Source of the DNA: Saccharothrix sp.
GTDB taxonomy: Bacteria > Actinomycetota > Actinomycetes > Mycobacteriales > Pseudonocardiaceae
Assembly: GCF_031180885.1 (NCBI RefSeq)
Contig: NZ_JAPSLK010000013.1
Span: 1 to 64,000 of the forward strand
Direction: 5' to 3'
DNA: 64,000 bases
Made by a program: the position numbers and the translations under genes. Shown here one piece after another: positions 9,105-18,030 of this stretch. Numbering within the stretch: position 1 is the stretch's first letter; each line of letters opens with the position of its first letter. The notes beneath the pieces were generated by a model. That model did not search any database. It was given only the letters and a program-made list of their open reading frames with translations, and was not told the origin of the DNA.

Positions 9105-11078
9105 TCAGCCGCCCACGTGGATGCCGGGACGCCGCTCCGGGTCGGGTTCGGCGGAACGGATGATCTCCCGCACCACCGGAGCGGTGTCGCCGCGGCCCAG
9201 GAGCAGGTAGCGGAACAGGTGGCCCAGGGGGTTGCCCTCGCTCCACGCGAAGTGGCAGTGCGGGCGGACGCCGGTCGTGTCGCGGAGGGTCAGCAGGATC
9301 GCGGCGATGGCGTTGGGTGCCGCGGGGCTGTCGGCGCGCAGGATGCGGTGGCCGGCGACCTCCACCCCGCGCACCTTGAGCACGTCGCTGAAGTCCGACG
9401 GGTCCACCACGTCGATCTCCAGGAACAACACGTCCGCCTGCCCCGGCACCGGGTTGACCCCGCGCTGCTCGGCCTCCTTCTCCCGGTACTCCGCCTCGTC
9501 CCCCGCCTGGCGGCGGTTCGCGACCAGGGTCAGCGCACCGTCGTGGGCGATCGAGTCGTGCACGAACCGGCGCGCGGCCTCGTCGAACTCGATGTGCTCC
9601 ACCCGCAGCTCAGTGGTCCGCGACACCCGGGACACCAGGGAGATCACCACGATCCCGAGGATGAAGAACGCCGAGATGGTCAGACCGTCCGGCTTCTCGA
9701 TCACGTTCTCCACCAACGCGTACAGCAACACCAGCGTCAACACCGTGAACCCGATCGCGGCGGGCCGCCGGCGCTTGCGGACGGCGGAGATCGTCACGGC
9801 GACCGAACCGGACACCATCATGGCCAGGATGCCGGTCGCGTACGCCCCGGCCTGGGCGTTGACGTCGGCCTTGAAGATGATCGTGATCAGGATGCACACG
9901 GCCGTGTAGACCAAGACCACCGGCCGCACCGCCCGCGACCACTCCGGCGCCATCCCGTAGGACGGCAGGTACCGGGGCACGATGTTGATCAAACCCGCCA
10001 TCGCCGAAGCACCCGCGAACCACAGGATCAGGATGCTGCTGATGTCGTACACCGTGCCGAAGGCGCCACCGAGGTGCTCGTGGGCGAGGTACGCCAGCGC
10101 GCGGCCGTTCGCGGGTCCGCCGGGCTGGAACGCCTCCGCCGGGATCAGCACCGTGGTGATGAAACTGGTCGCGATCAGGCACACCGACATGATCAACGCG
10201 GCGGCGGTGAGCAGCTTGCGCGTGTTGCGGATGCGCGATTCGAGCCGCTCCTCGGGCGTCTTCCCGTCGGCGGCGACCAGCGGCATCATGCTCACGCCCG
10301 TCTCGAAACCGGACAAGCCGAGCACCAGCAACGGAAACGCCAAGATCGCCGGCCCGATCACGTCACCGAAACCACCACCAGCCGTCAAAGCGTCCACCCA
10401 GCGATCGAGGGCCACCGGCTCGGACAACAACCGCACCACGCCCGCCCCGACGATCACCGCGTTGAGCGCGAGGAAGATCACCACCAAGGGAATGGCGACA
10501 CCCACCGCCTCGCTGAACCCGAGCAGGAACACCCCGCCCAGCACCAGCAGCAGCACCACGGTCACCAGGACCTCGTGGCCGTGCAGGAACCCGGGCGCGA
10601 GCGGGTTCTCCAGCAGGTGCACGGTCGCGTCCGCCGAGGACAACGTGATCGTGATGATCCACGACGTGGCCACGAACCCCAGCAGCACGAGCACGAAGAT
10701 CTTGCCGCGCCAGAACGGCAGCAGGTCCTCCAGCATCGCCACCGAACCCTGCCCGTGCGGGCTTTCCCGCGCCACCCGCCGGTACATCGGCAACATGCCC
10801 AACAACGTCAACGCCACGATCAACAAAGTGGCCAAAGGGGACAGCGCGCCGGCGGCCAAAGCCGCGATAGCGGGCAAATAGGACAGAGTGGAGAAGTAGT
10901 CCACACCGGTCAGGCACATGACCTTCCACCAGGCCTGCGGCTGGGCGTGCGACTCGTCGCTCTCCGGACCGACCGGAGCCACCCTGTGCTGCAACAGCCA
11001 CCGCCCGAACGCCGTCGCCGGCGGACTGGGCCGTACCGGGCTGTCGACCCTCGGCGGAACTTCGGTGGTGCCGGTCAT
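9105..11078 (-). CDS. APC-superfamily permease with long C-terminal domain
   Basis: A 657-residue membrane protein. The ATG at 11078 has GGGGAG upstream. About twelve hydrophobic helices span roughly residues 55-500. The first carry the pattern [18 protein letters not shown] seen in actinobacterial APC amino-acid/polyamine transporters. The last ~150 residues are soluble and mixed alpha/beta, rich in charged residues, ending HVGG, and may be a regulatory domain. Substrate cannot be read from sequence. A 257-bp region without a gene separates it from the divergent DUF4097 remnant and should hold both promoters. Confidence 0.85.
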   Translation of the reverse strand: MTGTTEVPPRVDSPVRPSPPATAFGRWLLQHRVAPVGPESDESHAQPQAWWKVMCLTGVDYFSTLSYLPAIAALAAGALSPLATLLIVALTLLGMLPMYRRVARESPHGQGSVAMLEDLLPFWRGKIFVLVLLGFVATSWIITITLSSADATVHLLENPLAPGFLHGHEVLVTVVLLLVLGGVFLLGFSEAVGVAIPLVVIFLALNAVIVGAGVVRLLSEPVALDRWVDALTAGGGFGDVIGPAILAFPLLVLGLSGFETGVSMMPLVAADGKTPEERLESRIRNTRKLLTAAALIMSVCLIATSFITTVLIPAEAFQPGGPANGRALAYLAHEHLGGAFGTVYDISSILILWFAGASAMAGLINIVPRYLPSYGMAPEWSRAVRPVVLVYTAVCILITIIFKADVNAQAGAYATGILAMMVSGSVAVTISAVRKRRRPAAIGFTVLTLVLLYALVENVIEKPDGLTISAFFILGIVVISLVSRVSRTTELRVEHIEFDEAARRFVHDSIAHDGALTLVANRRQAGDEAEYREKEAEQRGVNPVPGQADVLFLEIDVVDPSDFSDVLKVRGVEVAGHRILRADSPAAPNAIAAILLTLRDTTGVRPHCHFAWSEGNPLGHLFRYLLLGRGDTAPVVREIIRSAEPDPERRPGIHVGG

Positions 11079-11335
11079 GCCACATCTCCCCGTTGACGTC
11101 GTGGACACGCCCCAGCATGAACGGTCCAGGCCGCCGACGTGCGGTTGAAGGACCGCGAGTTCGCCACCTGACCGGGTGATGACCGTGACACCGTCAAAAA
11201 CCCGTAAGGAAGCTTGCACAAATCCCCGACAGCACCGTGTCAGCGTCGTGACTGCCCGGTGTCAGGACGGCCGGTGATCGTTGGCCCCAACGAACGGCTC
11301 GGCGGAACGCGGAGCCAGGAACCGGGGAGAACGAC

Positions 11336-11600
11336 ATGCCTGCCTTCGCCACTCCGGCCCGGATCACGGCCACCCTGACCACCGCCGGCGCCCCGGTCCG
11401 GCTCACCGCCGGCGACCGCCCGGAGACCGTGGTCCGCGTCGAGCCGGTCGACAGCGCGAACAAGACCGACGTCAAGGTCGCCGAGGGCACCAAGGGGCGT
11501 CGTGCGCAACACCCTGTCCGCCGCGGACGCCTCCACCGACACCGTCAAGGTCCACGCCCGCACGCGGCTCGACGACATCGTCATCCACCCGGCCGCCTGA
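11336..11600 (+). pseudogene. Internally deleted DUF4097-type gene
   Basis: The first ~54 codons (MPAFATPARITATLTTAG through DVKVAEGTK) match the start of actinobacterial DUF4097 beta-helix proteins. The reading then switches frame to VVRNTLSAADASTDTVKVHARTRLDDIVIHPAA and a stop at 11598-11600, which is the family's end. The middle (~130-200 codons in relatives) is missing, and the two ends are out of frame. The promoter and first ribosome site may still drive the esterase 32 bp downstream. Reading straight through the first frame would make a spurious N-terminal extension on that esterase. Confidence 0.65.
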
Positions 11601-11632
11601 TCTCGCCCAAAAACCAAGAGAGGACCAACGAA

Positions 11633-12856
11633 ATGAACACCACGTCCGAGCACGTCGAGCAGGGCTGGGGCAAGGTCGCGGACGTCTTCCGCGCGAACTT
11701 CGCGAACGACGGCGAGGTGGGTGCCGCGGTCAGCGTCTACGCCGGCGGTCGCCCCGTGGTCAACCTGTTCGACGGCCTGGCCGACCGCGAAGCCGGCAAG
11801 CCCTGGCGCGACGACACCATCGTCCAGGTCGCCTCCACCACCAAGGGCGCCACCGCGATCTGCGCGCACGTGCTGGTCGAACGCGGCGAACTCGACCTCG
11901 ACGCCCCGGTGACCCGCTACTGGCCCGAGTTCGGCGCGAACGGCAAGCAGGACGTCCCCGTCCGCTGGCTGCTCTCCCACCAGGTCGGGCTACCGATCGT
12001 CGACGGGCCGCTGACCTTCGAGGACGCTTGCGCCTGGGACCCGGTCATCCGCGCCCTCGAAGCGCAGAAGCCGCTGTGGGAGCCGGGCACCGAGCACGTC
12101 TACCACAGCATGACCTACGGCTTCCTGGTCGGCGAGATCGTCCGCCGCGTCACCGGCAAGACCCTCGGCACCTTCTACGCCGACGAGATCGCCGCCCCGC
12201 TCGGCCTGCGCGCCTGGATCGGCCTGCCCGAGCACGAGGAACCCCAGGTCGCCACCCTCCACTACGCCGCCCCGTTCAGCGTGGAGGAACTGCTCGCGGG
12301 CATGATCAAGGCCACCGGGCTCGACGCCGACACGGTCGCCGCGTGGGTCAACGCCGTGTGGGGCGCGGACTCCGTGCAGGCCCGCGCCGGCGAACTCGGC
12401 GGAGCCCTGGACAACTCCACCGCCTACTTCACCACCCGCGCCTGGCGCGCCGCCGAGTTCCCGGCCGCCAACATGGTCGCCGACGCCCACTCCATCGCCC
12501 GCATGTACGCCGCCACCGTCAGCGAGGTCGACGGCGTCCGCCTGCTCAACCCGGACACCGTCGCCCGGATGACCGAGGTCCGGACCGACAAGACCCGCAT
12601 GCACGGCCTGCCCGACGGCCTGGACATCCCGGCCGACCGCTCCTTCAACATGTCCCTGGGCTTCTGGCGGGCCTGCCCGCCCATGCCCATGGCCGGCCCG
12701 GGTTCCTTCGGCCACCCCGGTTCCGGCGGGTCGATCGGCTTCGGCGACCCGGACGCCGGGATCGGGTTCGCCTACGTCACCAACCTGTGGAACTTCCGCG
12801 CCGACGACCCGCGCGCGGCCGACCTCGCCACCGCCGTCCGCTCCTGCCTGGGCTGA
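11633..12856 (+). CDS. Serine hydrolase, beta-lactamase class C / EstB family
   Basis: A 407-residue penicillin-binding-fold esterase. The ATG at 11633 follows AGAGAGGA and gives a cytoplasmic protein with no signal peptide. The SxxK nucleophile motif is STTK near residue 65, with the YxN-type tyrosine in EHVYHSMTYGFLVG. A late HPGSGGSIGFGDP stands in for the KTG motif. Such enzymes are usually carboxylesterases rather than beta-lactamases. Its stop lies 2 bp from the stop of the convergent enoyl-CoA hydratase, and the junction TGACGTCA carries both stops. Confidence 0.9.
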   Translation: MNTTSEHVEQGWGKVADVFRANFANDGEVGAAVSVYAGGRPVVNLFDGLADREAGKPWRDDTIVQVASTTKGATAICAHVLVERGELDLDAPVTRYWPEFGANGKQDVPVRWLLSHQVGLPIVDGPLTFEDACAWDPVIRALEAQKPLWEPGTEHVYHSMTYGFLVGEIVRRVTGKTLGTFYADEIAAPLGLRAWIGLPEHEEPQVATLHYAAPFSVEELLAGMIKATGLDADTVAAWVNAVWGADSVQARAGELGGALDNSTAYFTTRAWRAAEFPAANMVADAHSIARMYAATVSEVDGVRLLNPDTVARMTEVRTDKTRMHGLPDGLDIPADRSFNMSLGFWRACPPMPMAGPGSFGHPGSGGSIGFGDPDAGIGFAYVTNLWNFRADDPRAADLATAVRSCLG

Positions 12857-12858
12857 CG

Positions 12859-13602
12859 TCAGTGCGCGCCGCCACCGACGGTCCGATCCATGAAGTTTCG
12901 GATCCGGCCGTCGGTGGCGGCTTTCGTCCACAGGTCCACCGTGGCGGCGTCGGAGAGCCGGTCGAGGCGCGCGTTCACCTCAGACCGGAGTTGCGCCTTG
13001 GTGTGGCGGAACGCGTCGGCCGGGATGCGGTCGGCCCACTCCCCCGCCTGTGCCACCGCCCGTTCCCGCAGGACGTCCGGCTCGCACAACTCGTCCACCA
13101 GCCCCAGTTCCAGCGCCACCGCCGGCTCGTAGTTGGCCCCGTCGAAGATCACCCGGTTCGCGACCACCGGCCCGACCGCGAACCGCACGATCTCCAGCGC
13201 CGCGTGCGGGAACGGCACACCCACCCGCAACTCGGGCAGGCCGATCGTCCCGCCGGCCATGACCCGGTGGTCGCAGGCCGCCGCGAGCACGCACCCACCG
13301 GCGATCGCGTGCCCGTTGACCGCGGCGACCACCGGCTTGGCCACGTCGAACACGGCCCGGAACGCCGCGCTGAGCGCGGGCAGGAACTCGGCCACGTACG
13401 CTCCCCCGCCGTCGACGACCCGCTTGAGGTCGACGCCGGCCGAGAACACCCGCCCGGCCCCGGTCAGCACCACCGCCCGGACCCCGTGCGACTCCCCCAT
13501 CACCCGCCGGATCTCCCGGCACAGCTCCAGGTCCAGGGCGTTGACCTTGCCGTGGGCCATCGCCACGACCCCGACCCCGTCCACCACGTCCCACTCGATC
13601 AT
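12859..13602 (-). CDS. Enoyl-CoA hydratase/isomerase family protein
   Basis: A 247-residue crotonase-fold enzyme. The CoA/oxyanion segments are SAGVDLKRVVDGG and the NGHAIAGGCVLAAACDHRVMA region, and a catalytic glutamate is in GLPELRVGVPFP. Only one of the two usual hydratase glutamates is obvious, so the reaction (hydration, isomerisation, hydrolysis) is uncertain. It is transcribed divergently from the hypothetical gene at 13644, 41 bp away. Confidence 0.9.
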   Translation of the reverse strand: MIEWDVVDGVGVVAMAHGKVNALDLELCREIRRVMGESHGVRAVVLTGAGRVFSAGVDLKRVVDGGGAYVAEFLPALSAAFRAVFDVAKPVVAAVNGHAIAGGCVLAAACDHRVMAGGTIGLPELRVGVPFPHAALEIVRFAVGPVVANRVIFDGANYEPAVALELGLVDELCEPDVLRERAVAQAGEWADRIPADAFRHTKAQLRSEVNARLDRLSDAATVDLWTKAATDGRIRNFMDRTVGGGAH

Positions 13603-13643
13603 CGCGTTCCCCTCTCCGCCGGCGGCCTGTCTATGCTCCGCCG

Positions 13644-14282
13644 GTGACCAGTGCCCCGCCCGGACCGCCGCTCCGCGTCCTGCCCGATCGTCCCGACGTC
13701 GTCCCGGTGGCGTTGTGGCGCCTGGTGTTCGCCGAGCCGGAGGCGGTGGCCGGGCACGTCGCCCGGGTCGCGGTCGCGGAGGCCGGTGGCGCGGCGTGGG
13801 CGTGGGCCGAGGGCGAGCGGGCGAAGTACCCGGCCGCGCCGGCGGTGACGCTCGCTTCCGGAGCGCACACGGTGGTGCGGCACCGGTTCCTGTACGGCGG
13901 GCCGACGCGGGCGCGTGGCGCGTTCACGCCGGCGGACGCGGTGACGGAGTGGCTGGAACTGGCCTGGTGCCAGGCGTCGCTCGTGCTGCACGTCGCGGCG
14001 GGGTACGGGACCGACCCGCGAGCCCCGGAACGGGCCGCCGACGTGCTGGCGCTGTGGCGGGTGCGCGGTGGCGTCCCGGAGGCGCGTGAGGTGCCGCCGC
14101 CCACCGACGACCGGCTGCGGGAGGTCACGCCGGACCTGGCCATGGCCCTGGGCCGGCTGACCGGGCGCGTGAAGCGCGGGGCGACCGCCTTCGAGCCGGG
14201 CCCGAGCTGGGGTTACGTCGCGAACACCGACGCCCGGACGCTCCGGCCGTTGGCCAACCGGGCGATGCGCCTGTTCGGCTGA
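13644..14282 (+). CDS. Hypothetical protein, 212 aa
   Basis: A soluble alanine/arginine-rich protein starting with GTG at 13644 and with no signal peptide or membrane helix. I do not recognise the family. It has several tryptophans (AWAWAEG, WLELAWCQ) and a C-terminal basic region. Its stop is inside the hairpin at 14278-14306. Codon use matches neighbours, so it is likely a real gene. Confidence 0.7.
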   Translation: MTSAPPGPPLRVLPDRPDVVPVALWRLVFAEPEAVAGHVARVAVAEAGGAAWAWAEGERAKYPAAPAVTLASGAHTVVRHRFLYGGPTRARGAFTPADAVTEWLELAWCQASLVLHVAAGYGTDPRAPERAADVLALWRVRGGVPEAREVPPPTDDRLREVTPDLAMALGRLTGRVKRGATAFEPGPSWGYVANTDARTLRPLANRAMRLFG

Positions 14283-14306
14283 ACCGTCCACTCCGGACGG
14301 TTCAGC
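14278..14306. terminator. Hairpin overlapping two convergent stop codons
   Basis: A perfect 12-bp stem with a 5-nt loop spans 14278-14306. It contains the stop of the 212-aa gene and the stop of the minus-strand sigma remnant, so both transcripts end in it. Confidence 0.8.
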
Positions 14307-14463
14307 GGGGTGCGCTGTCGATGAGCCGGCGGCGGACGAACTCGCGGGCCTCGTGGGTGCGGAACCGGACCGTGCTCACCGGGATCGCCAGCCGCTGCGC
14401 GATGTCGTTGTACTCCAGGTCCGCGATGCCGCGCAGGACGAACGCCGCCGCCAGGTCGTACCT
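14302..14463 (-). pseudogene. C-terminal remnant of an ECF sigma factor
   Basis: About 53 codons read RYDLAAAFVLRGIADLEY followed by NDIAQRLAIPVSTVRFRTH, which is sigma region 4.2 with its helix-turn-helix. Region 2 and the start are missing; upstream in-frame sequence is unrelated. The fragment keeps its own stop and terminator, so it looks like the surviving 3' end of a deleted sigma gene. Relatives place this segment at the end of ~170-180 aa proteins. Confidence 0.6.
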
Positions 14464-14472
14464 GGGCCGGCG

Positions 14473-14658
14473 GTGAACGGCCGGACCGTGCACATCCAGG
14501 GCGACAACTGCCACACCAACTGGGGGTGCGCCGGCGACTACACCTACCCCGCGGCCGCGACGACAATGTGGCACACCACCGTCGTCCTGCAGGGCTTTTG
14601 CCAGTGCGAACGAGATACCCGCCCGTGCCTCGTCGGCGATGATCGGTTGCTAGCTTGA
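14473..14658 (+). other. Possible 61-codon fragment of unknown origin
   Basis: From a GTG at 14473 a short frame reads NGRTVHIQGDNCHTNWGCAG and ends just before the kinase start. Its spacing of Cys, Trp and Tyr looks protein-like rather than random, but I cannot name a family and no ribosome site is clear. It may be a second gene fragment beside the sigma remnant, or nothing. Confidence 0.2.
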
Positions 14659-14662
14659 CGCG

Positions 14663-16279
14663 GTGTCTGAGCGAGAGCACACCGGGCCGATCGTCGACGG
14701 CCGCTTCGAGCTGCTGGAGAGGCTGGGCAGCGGTGGCATGGGTACGGTCTGGCGCGCCCTGGACCTGGGGCTGCACCGCGAGGTCGCGATCAAGGAGGTC
14801 CGCCCGGCCGACGCCGACCAGCTCGAGGGCAACCCCGCGATGGCCGCCCAGCTGCGGGAGCGCGTGCTGCGCGAGTCCCGCGCGCTGGCCCGGTTGCAGC
14901 ACCCGAACGTGGTGTCGATCTACCAGATCATCGACTCGCCGGACTCGCCCTACCCGTGGATCGTGATGGAGCTGGTCCGCGGCACGTCGCTGGACGCGCG
15001 GCTGCGCGAGGGCGTGCTGAGCCCGGTGGAGGCGGCCCGGGTCGGGCGCGACGTGCTCGCGGCGCTGCGCTCGGCCCACGCCGCCGGGGTGATGCACCGC
15101 GACGTCAAGCCCGGCAACGTGCTGCTGAGAACCGACGGCAGCGCCGTGCTCACCGACTTCGGCATCGCCGCGCTCCAGGGCTCGACCCAGCTCACCGCGA
15201 CCGGGGACGTCATCGGGTCGCCGGAGTACATCGCCCCGGAGCGGTTGCGCGGCGACGAGACCCAGACCGCGTCGGACCTGTGGTCGTTGGCGATGCTGCT
15301 GTACGTGGCCGTCGAGGGCTACCACCCGATGCGCCGCGCCACCACCATGGCGACCCTCGCCGCCGTCATGACCGAGCCCGTCCCGCCGCCCCGGCGCGCG
15401 GGCGCGCTCACCCCGGCCCTCACCGCGGCGTTGCGCGGCGACCCGGCCGAGCGCCCGACCGGCGAGGTCCTGGACCAGATGCTCGCCGCCGCCGAACGCG
15501 ACCAGTCCCCACCCCTCGGGCCGCCCACTCCCGGCGGTTTCGCCGTCCCCGGCTTCCCGAGCGGCCCCCAGTGGCAGTCCGGGCCGACCCCGGTCAGCGC
15601 CCCGCACCTGAACCCCAAGTCCTACCCGACCCCGCTCCCCAGACCCCGCAAGCGCGGCGGCGCGGTGGTGCTCTCCCTGGTCGTGGTCGGACTGGTCGTC
15701 GCCGCGACCTTGTACGCGATCAAGCTCATCGGCGACAACACCAAGGCCGGCCTGGGCACCTCGACCACCCTCGGCGCGACCCTGCCGAACATCGTCCTCC
15801 CCACCGGCCCCGCCGCCACCGCCGCGGACACCGCGAAGGAAGACCTCCTCACCCCCGCCGGCGCCCGCAAGGCCGCGGGCGCTCTCAGCGAGGCCATGGG
15901 CGGCTCCAAGGTCTCCAAGTTCACCCTGTGGCCCGACCGGGCCGGCGCCACCGCCCCCACCGCCGCCGTCGCCCACGGCTTCGACAACTTCGAGTACCGC
16001 GGCGGCAAAGCCACCCGCGAGGGTCCCGACGGCGTGGACGCCGACCGCGCCGTCCTGGACCTGAACGAGGTCAACTGGGACGCCCTGCCGGCGTTGTTCG
16101 ACCGCGCCGCCAAGGAACTCGGCGTACCCCAGCCGACCACGCGGTACGTCATCGTGGACACCGGCATCATCGACGGGAAGCCGTCCCTGCGCGTGTACCT
16201 GGCCGACGACTACGGCGGCGCCCACCTCCAGGCCAACCTGAACGGCGAGGTCCAGAAGACCTACCCCCGCGCCAAGTGA
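14663..16279 (+). CDS. Membrane Ser/Thr protein kinase (PknB-like)
   Basis: A 538-residue eukaryotic-type kinase starting at GTG 14663. The kinase domain fills residues ~14-275: P-loop LGSGGMGTV, lysine in VAIKEV, catalytic loop MHRDVKPGNVLL, DFG in LTDFGIAAL, and APE region YIAPERL. A Pro-rich linker and one transmembrane helix (around residues 330-352) lead to an extracellular sensor of ~180 residues with no PASTA repeats. The ligand is unknown. The gene stands alone, 32 bp from the convergent ArsR gene. Confidence 0.94.
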   Translation: MSEREHTGPIVDGRFELLERLGSGGMGTVWRALDLGLHREVAIKEVRPADADQLEGNPAMAAQLRERVLRESRALARLQHPNVVSIYQIIDSPDSPYPWIVMELVRGTSLDARLREGVLSPVEAARVGRDVLAALRSAHAAGVMHRDVKPGNVLLRTDGSAVLTDFGIAALQGSTQLTATGDVIGSPEYIAPERLRGDETQTASDLWSLAMLLYVAVEGYHPMRRATTMATLAAVMTEPVPPPRRAGALTPALTAALRGDPAERPTGEVLDQMLAAAERDQSPPLGPPTPGGFAVPGFPSGPQWQSGPTPVSAPHLNPKSYPTPLPRPRKRGGAVVLSLVVVGLVVAATLYAIKLIGDNTKAGLGTSTTLGATLPNIVLPTGPAATAADTAKEDLLTPAGARKAAGALSEAMGGSKVSKFTLWPDRAGATAPTAAVAHGFDNFEYRGGKATREGPDGVDADRAVLDLNEVNWDALPALFDRAAKELGVPQPTTRYVIVDTGIIDGKPSLRVYLADDYGGAHLQANLNGEVQKTYPRAK

Positions 16280-16311
16280 CCGGCGCCTGAGCGCGGTCCG
16301 CCGCCCGATCC

Positions 16312-16668
16312 TCAGTCGTGGTCGGGCAGGTCGGCCACGCGGTGGTGGGCGGCCTCGATCGCCTCGCCCAACAGCCGTCGCACGTGCCCCACCCGCACCC
16401 GGTAGAGCGCCCGCCGCCCGTCCCGGCGCACCGAGACCAGTCCGGCCAGCTTGAGCTTCGCCAAGTGCTGGGAGACCGCCGGCCGGGCGATGCCGACCGC
16501 GTTGGCCAACGTCGTCACGTCGTACTCCGCCCCGCACAGCAGCCACATCATGCGCAGCCGGGTGCCGTCGGCGAGCATCCGGAACCCGTCCACGGCGGCC
16601 TCCACGTGCTCGCCGGACGGTAGCTGCTGCCAGTCATGCGCTGTTGCAACGTCGTCGCGTGCGTACAT
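16312..16668 (-). CDS. ArsR/SmtB-family metal-responsive repressor
   Basis: A 118-residue winged-helix regulator beginning at ATG 16668. The DNA-recognition helix is in ARPAVSQHLAKLKLAGLVSVRRDGRRALY. The C-terminal end is histidine-rich (EAAHHRVADLPDHD), fitting alpha5-type metal sites of NmtR/KmtR-like nickel-cobalt sensors. It diverges from a transporter with a histidine-rich tail, so it very probably represses both genes and releases on metal binding. Confidence 0.9.
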   Translation of the reverse strand: MYARDDVATAHDWQQLPSGEHVEAAVDGFRMLADGTRLRMMWLLCGAEYDVTTLANAVGIARPAVSQHLAKLKLAGLVSVRRDGRRALYRVRVGHVRRLLGEAIEAAHHRVADLPDHD

Positions 16669-16679
16669 GAGCACGTATG
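16661..16679. promoter_or_regulatory. Candidate ArsR operator
   Basis: An imperfect inverted repeat (GTACATGAGCACGTATG core) overlaps the repressor start codon and lies 44 bp before the efflux gene start. Position and the TAC/GTA arms suit an ArsR-family site, but arm match is only partial. Confidence 0.35.
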
Positions 16680-16722
16680 GTGCCAGGAGAACACCTGTCC
16701 ACGCCACGCGGAGGCCGTGCCC

Positions 16723-18030
16723 ATGCCGACCAACCCCGCCTACCGGCGGCTGTTCACCGCACAGTTGCTCGCCCTCGCGGGCACCGGCCTGGCCACGGTC
16801 GCGCTCGGCCTGCTCGCCTACGACCTCGCCGGCCCCGACGCCGGAGCCGTCCTGGGCACCGCGTTGGCCGTCAAGATGGTCGCCTACGTCGGCATCGCCC
16901 CCGTGGCGGGCGCGCTCGCCGCCCGGCTACCCCGCAAAACCCTCCTGGTCGCCATGGACGCCGTCCGCGCCGCCATCGCCCTCGCACTGCCCTGGGTCGA
17001 CCAGATCTGGCAGGTCTACCTGCTGATCTTCCTGTTGCAAGCCGCCTCGGCCACGTTCACGCCCGCGTTCCAGGCCACGATCCCGACACTCCTGCCCGAC
17101 GAACGCGACTACACCCGCGCGCTGAGCCTGTCCCGCCTCGCCTACGACCTGGAAAGCCTCGTCAGCCCGCTCATCGCGGCCGTCCTGCTCACCGTGATCA
17201 GCTACGACCTGCTGTTCGTCGGCACGTCCCTCGGCTTCGCCGCATCCGCCCTGCTGGTCGGCTCGGCACTGCTGCCCACGACCACCTACGCACGCACCAC
17301 CGGCGCGACCACCCGGGGCATCCACATCTACCTGGCCACCCCGCGCCTGCGCGGCCTGCTCGCCGTCCACCTCGCCGTCGCCGCCGCAGGGTCGATGGTG
17401 CTGGTGAACACCGTGACCTACGTCCGCGACCTGCTCGGCCTGGACGACACCGCCGTCGCCCTGACCCTGGCCGCCAACGGCCTTGGCTCCCTGATCGCCG
17501 CCCTGGCCCTGCCCCGCATCCTGGACCGCGCACCCGACCGCAGGGTCATGCTCCGCGCGTCCGCCGTGCTCGCCGTGACCCTGTTCGCGGCCGTCCCGGT
17601 GACCGCGTGGCTGAGCAACTGGCCGACCCTGCTGATCCTGTGGGCCATCACGGGCGCGGCCGGCTCACTGGTCCTCACCCCGGCCGGCCGCCTGCTGCGC
17701 AGGTCCGCCCACCCCCACGACCTCCCCGCCGTGTTCGCCGCCGACTTCTCCCTCTCCCACGCCTGCTGGCTGCTCTGCTACCCGCTAGCCGGCTGGCTGG
17801 CCACCACCACGGGCATGACCACCACCCTCATCACCCTCGGCACGATCACCGCCGCCGCGACCACGTTCGCCATCCGCGTCTGGCCCACCCACGACCCGGA
17901 CCTGGTCGAACACGACCACGACCACACCTGCGACCACAACCACCTGGAAGACGCCGAACTGGTCAACGGCCACTGGCGGCACGCCCACCCGTACCGCATC
18001 GACGACCTCCACACCCGATGGCCCGCCTAA
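16723..18030 (+). CDS. MFS metal-efflux transporter with His-rich tail
   Basis: A 435-residue major facilitator with about twelve hydrophobic helices. The ATG at 16723 follows GCGGAGG. The cytosolic C-terminus is strongly metal-binding in look: VEHDHDHTCDHNHLED followed by further His pairs. Together with the divergent ArsR repressor this indicates export of a transition metal such as nickel, cobalt or zinc; which one cannot be read. Its stop overlaps the stop of the convergent hydrolase by four bases. Confidence 0.88.
   Translation: MPTNPAYRRLFTAQLLALAGTGLATVALGLLAYDLAGPDAGAVLGTALAVKMVAYVGIAPVAGALAARLPRKTLLVAMDAVRAAIALALPWVDQIWQVYLLIFLLQAASATFTPAFQATIPTLLPDERDYTRALSLSRLAYDLESLVSPLIAAVLLTVISYDLLFVGTSLGFAASALLVGSALLPTTTYARTTGATTRGIHIYLATPRLRGLLAVHLAVAAAGSMVLVNTVTYVRDLLGLDDTAVALTLAANGLGSLIAALALPRILDRAPDRRVMLRASAVLAVTLFAAVPVTAWLSNWPTLLILWAITGAAGSLVLTPAGRLLRRSAHPHDLPAVFAADFSLSHACWLLCYPLAGWLATTTGMTTTLITLGTITAAATTFAIRVWPTHDPDLVEHDHDHTCDHNHLEDAELVNGHWRHAHPYRIDDLHTRWPA

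Noticed and set aside
11336-12856. A single 506-residue hydrolase
   Set aside because: The first ~99 codons are the frame-shifted DUF4097 remnant; a ribosome site precedes the internal ATG at 11633.
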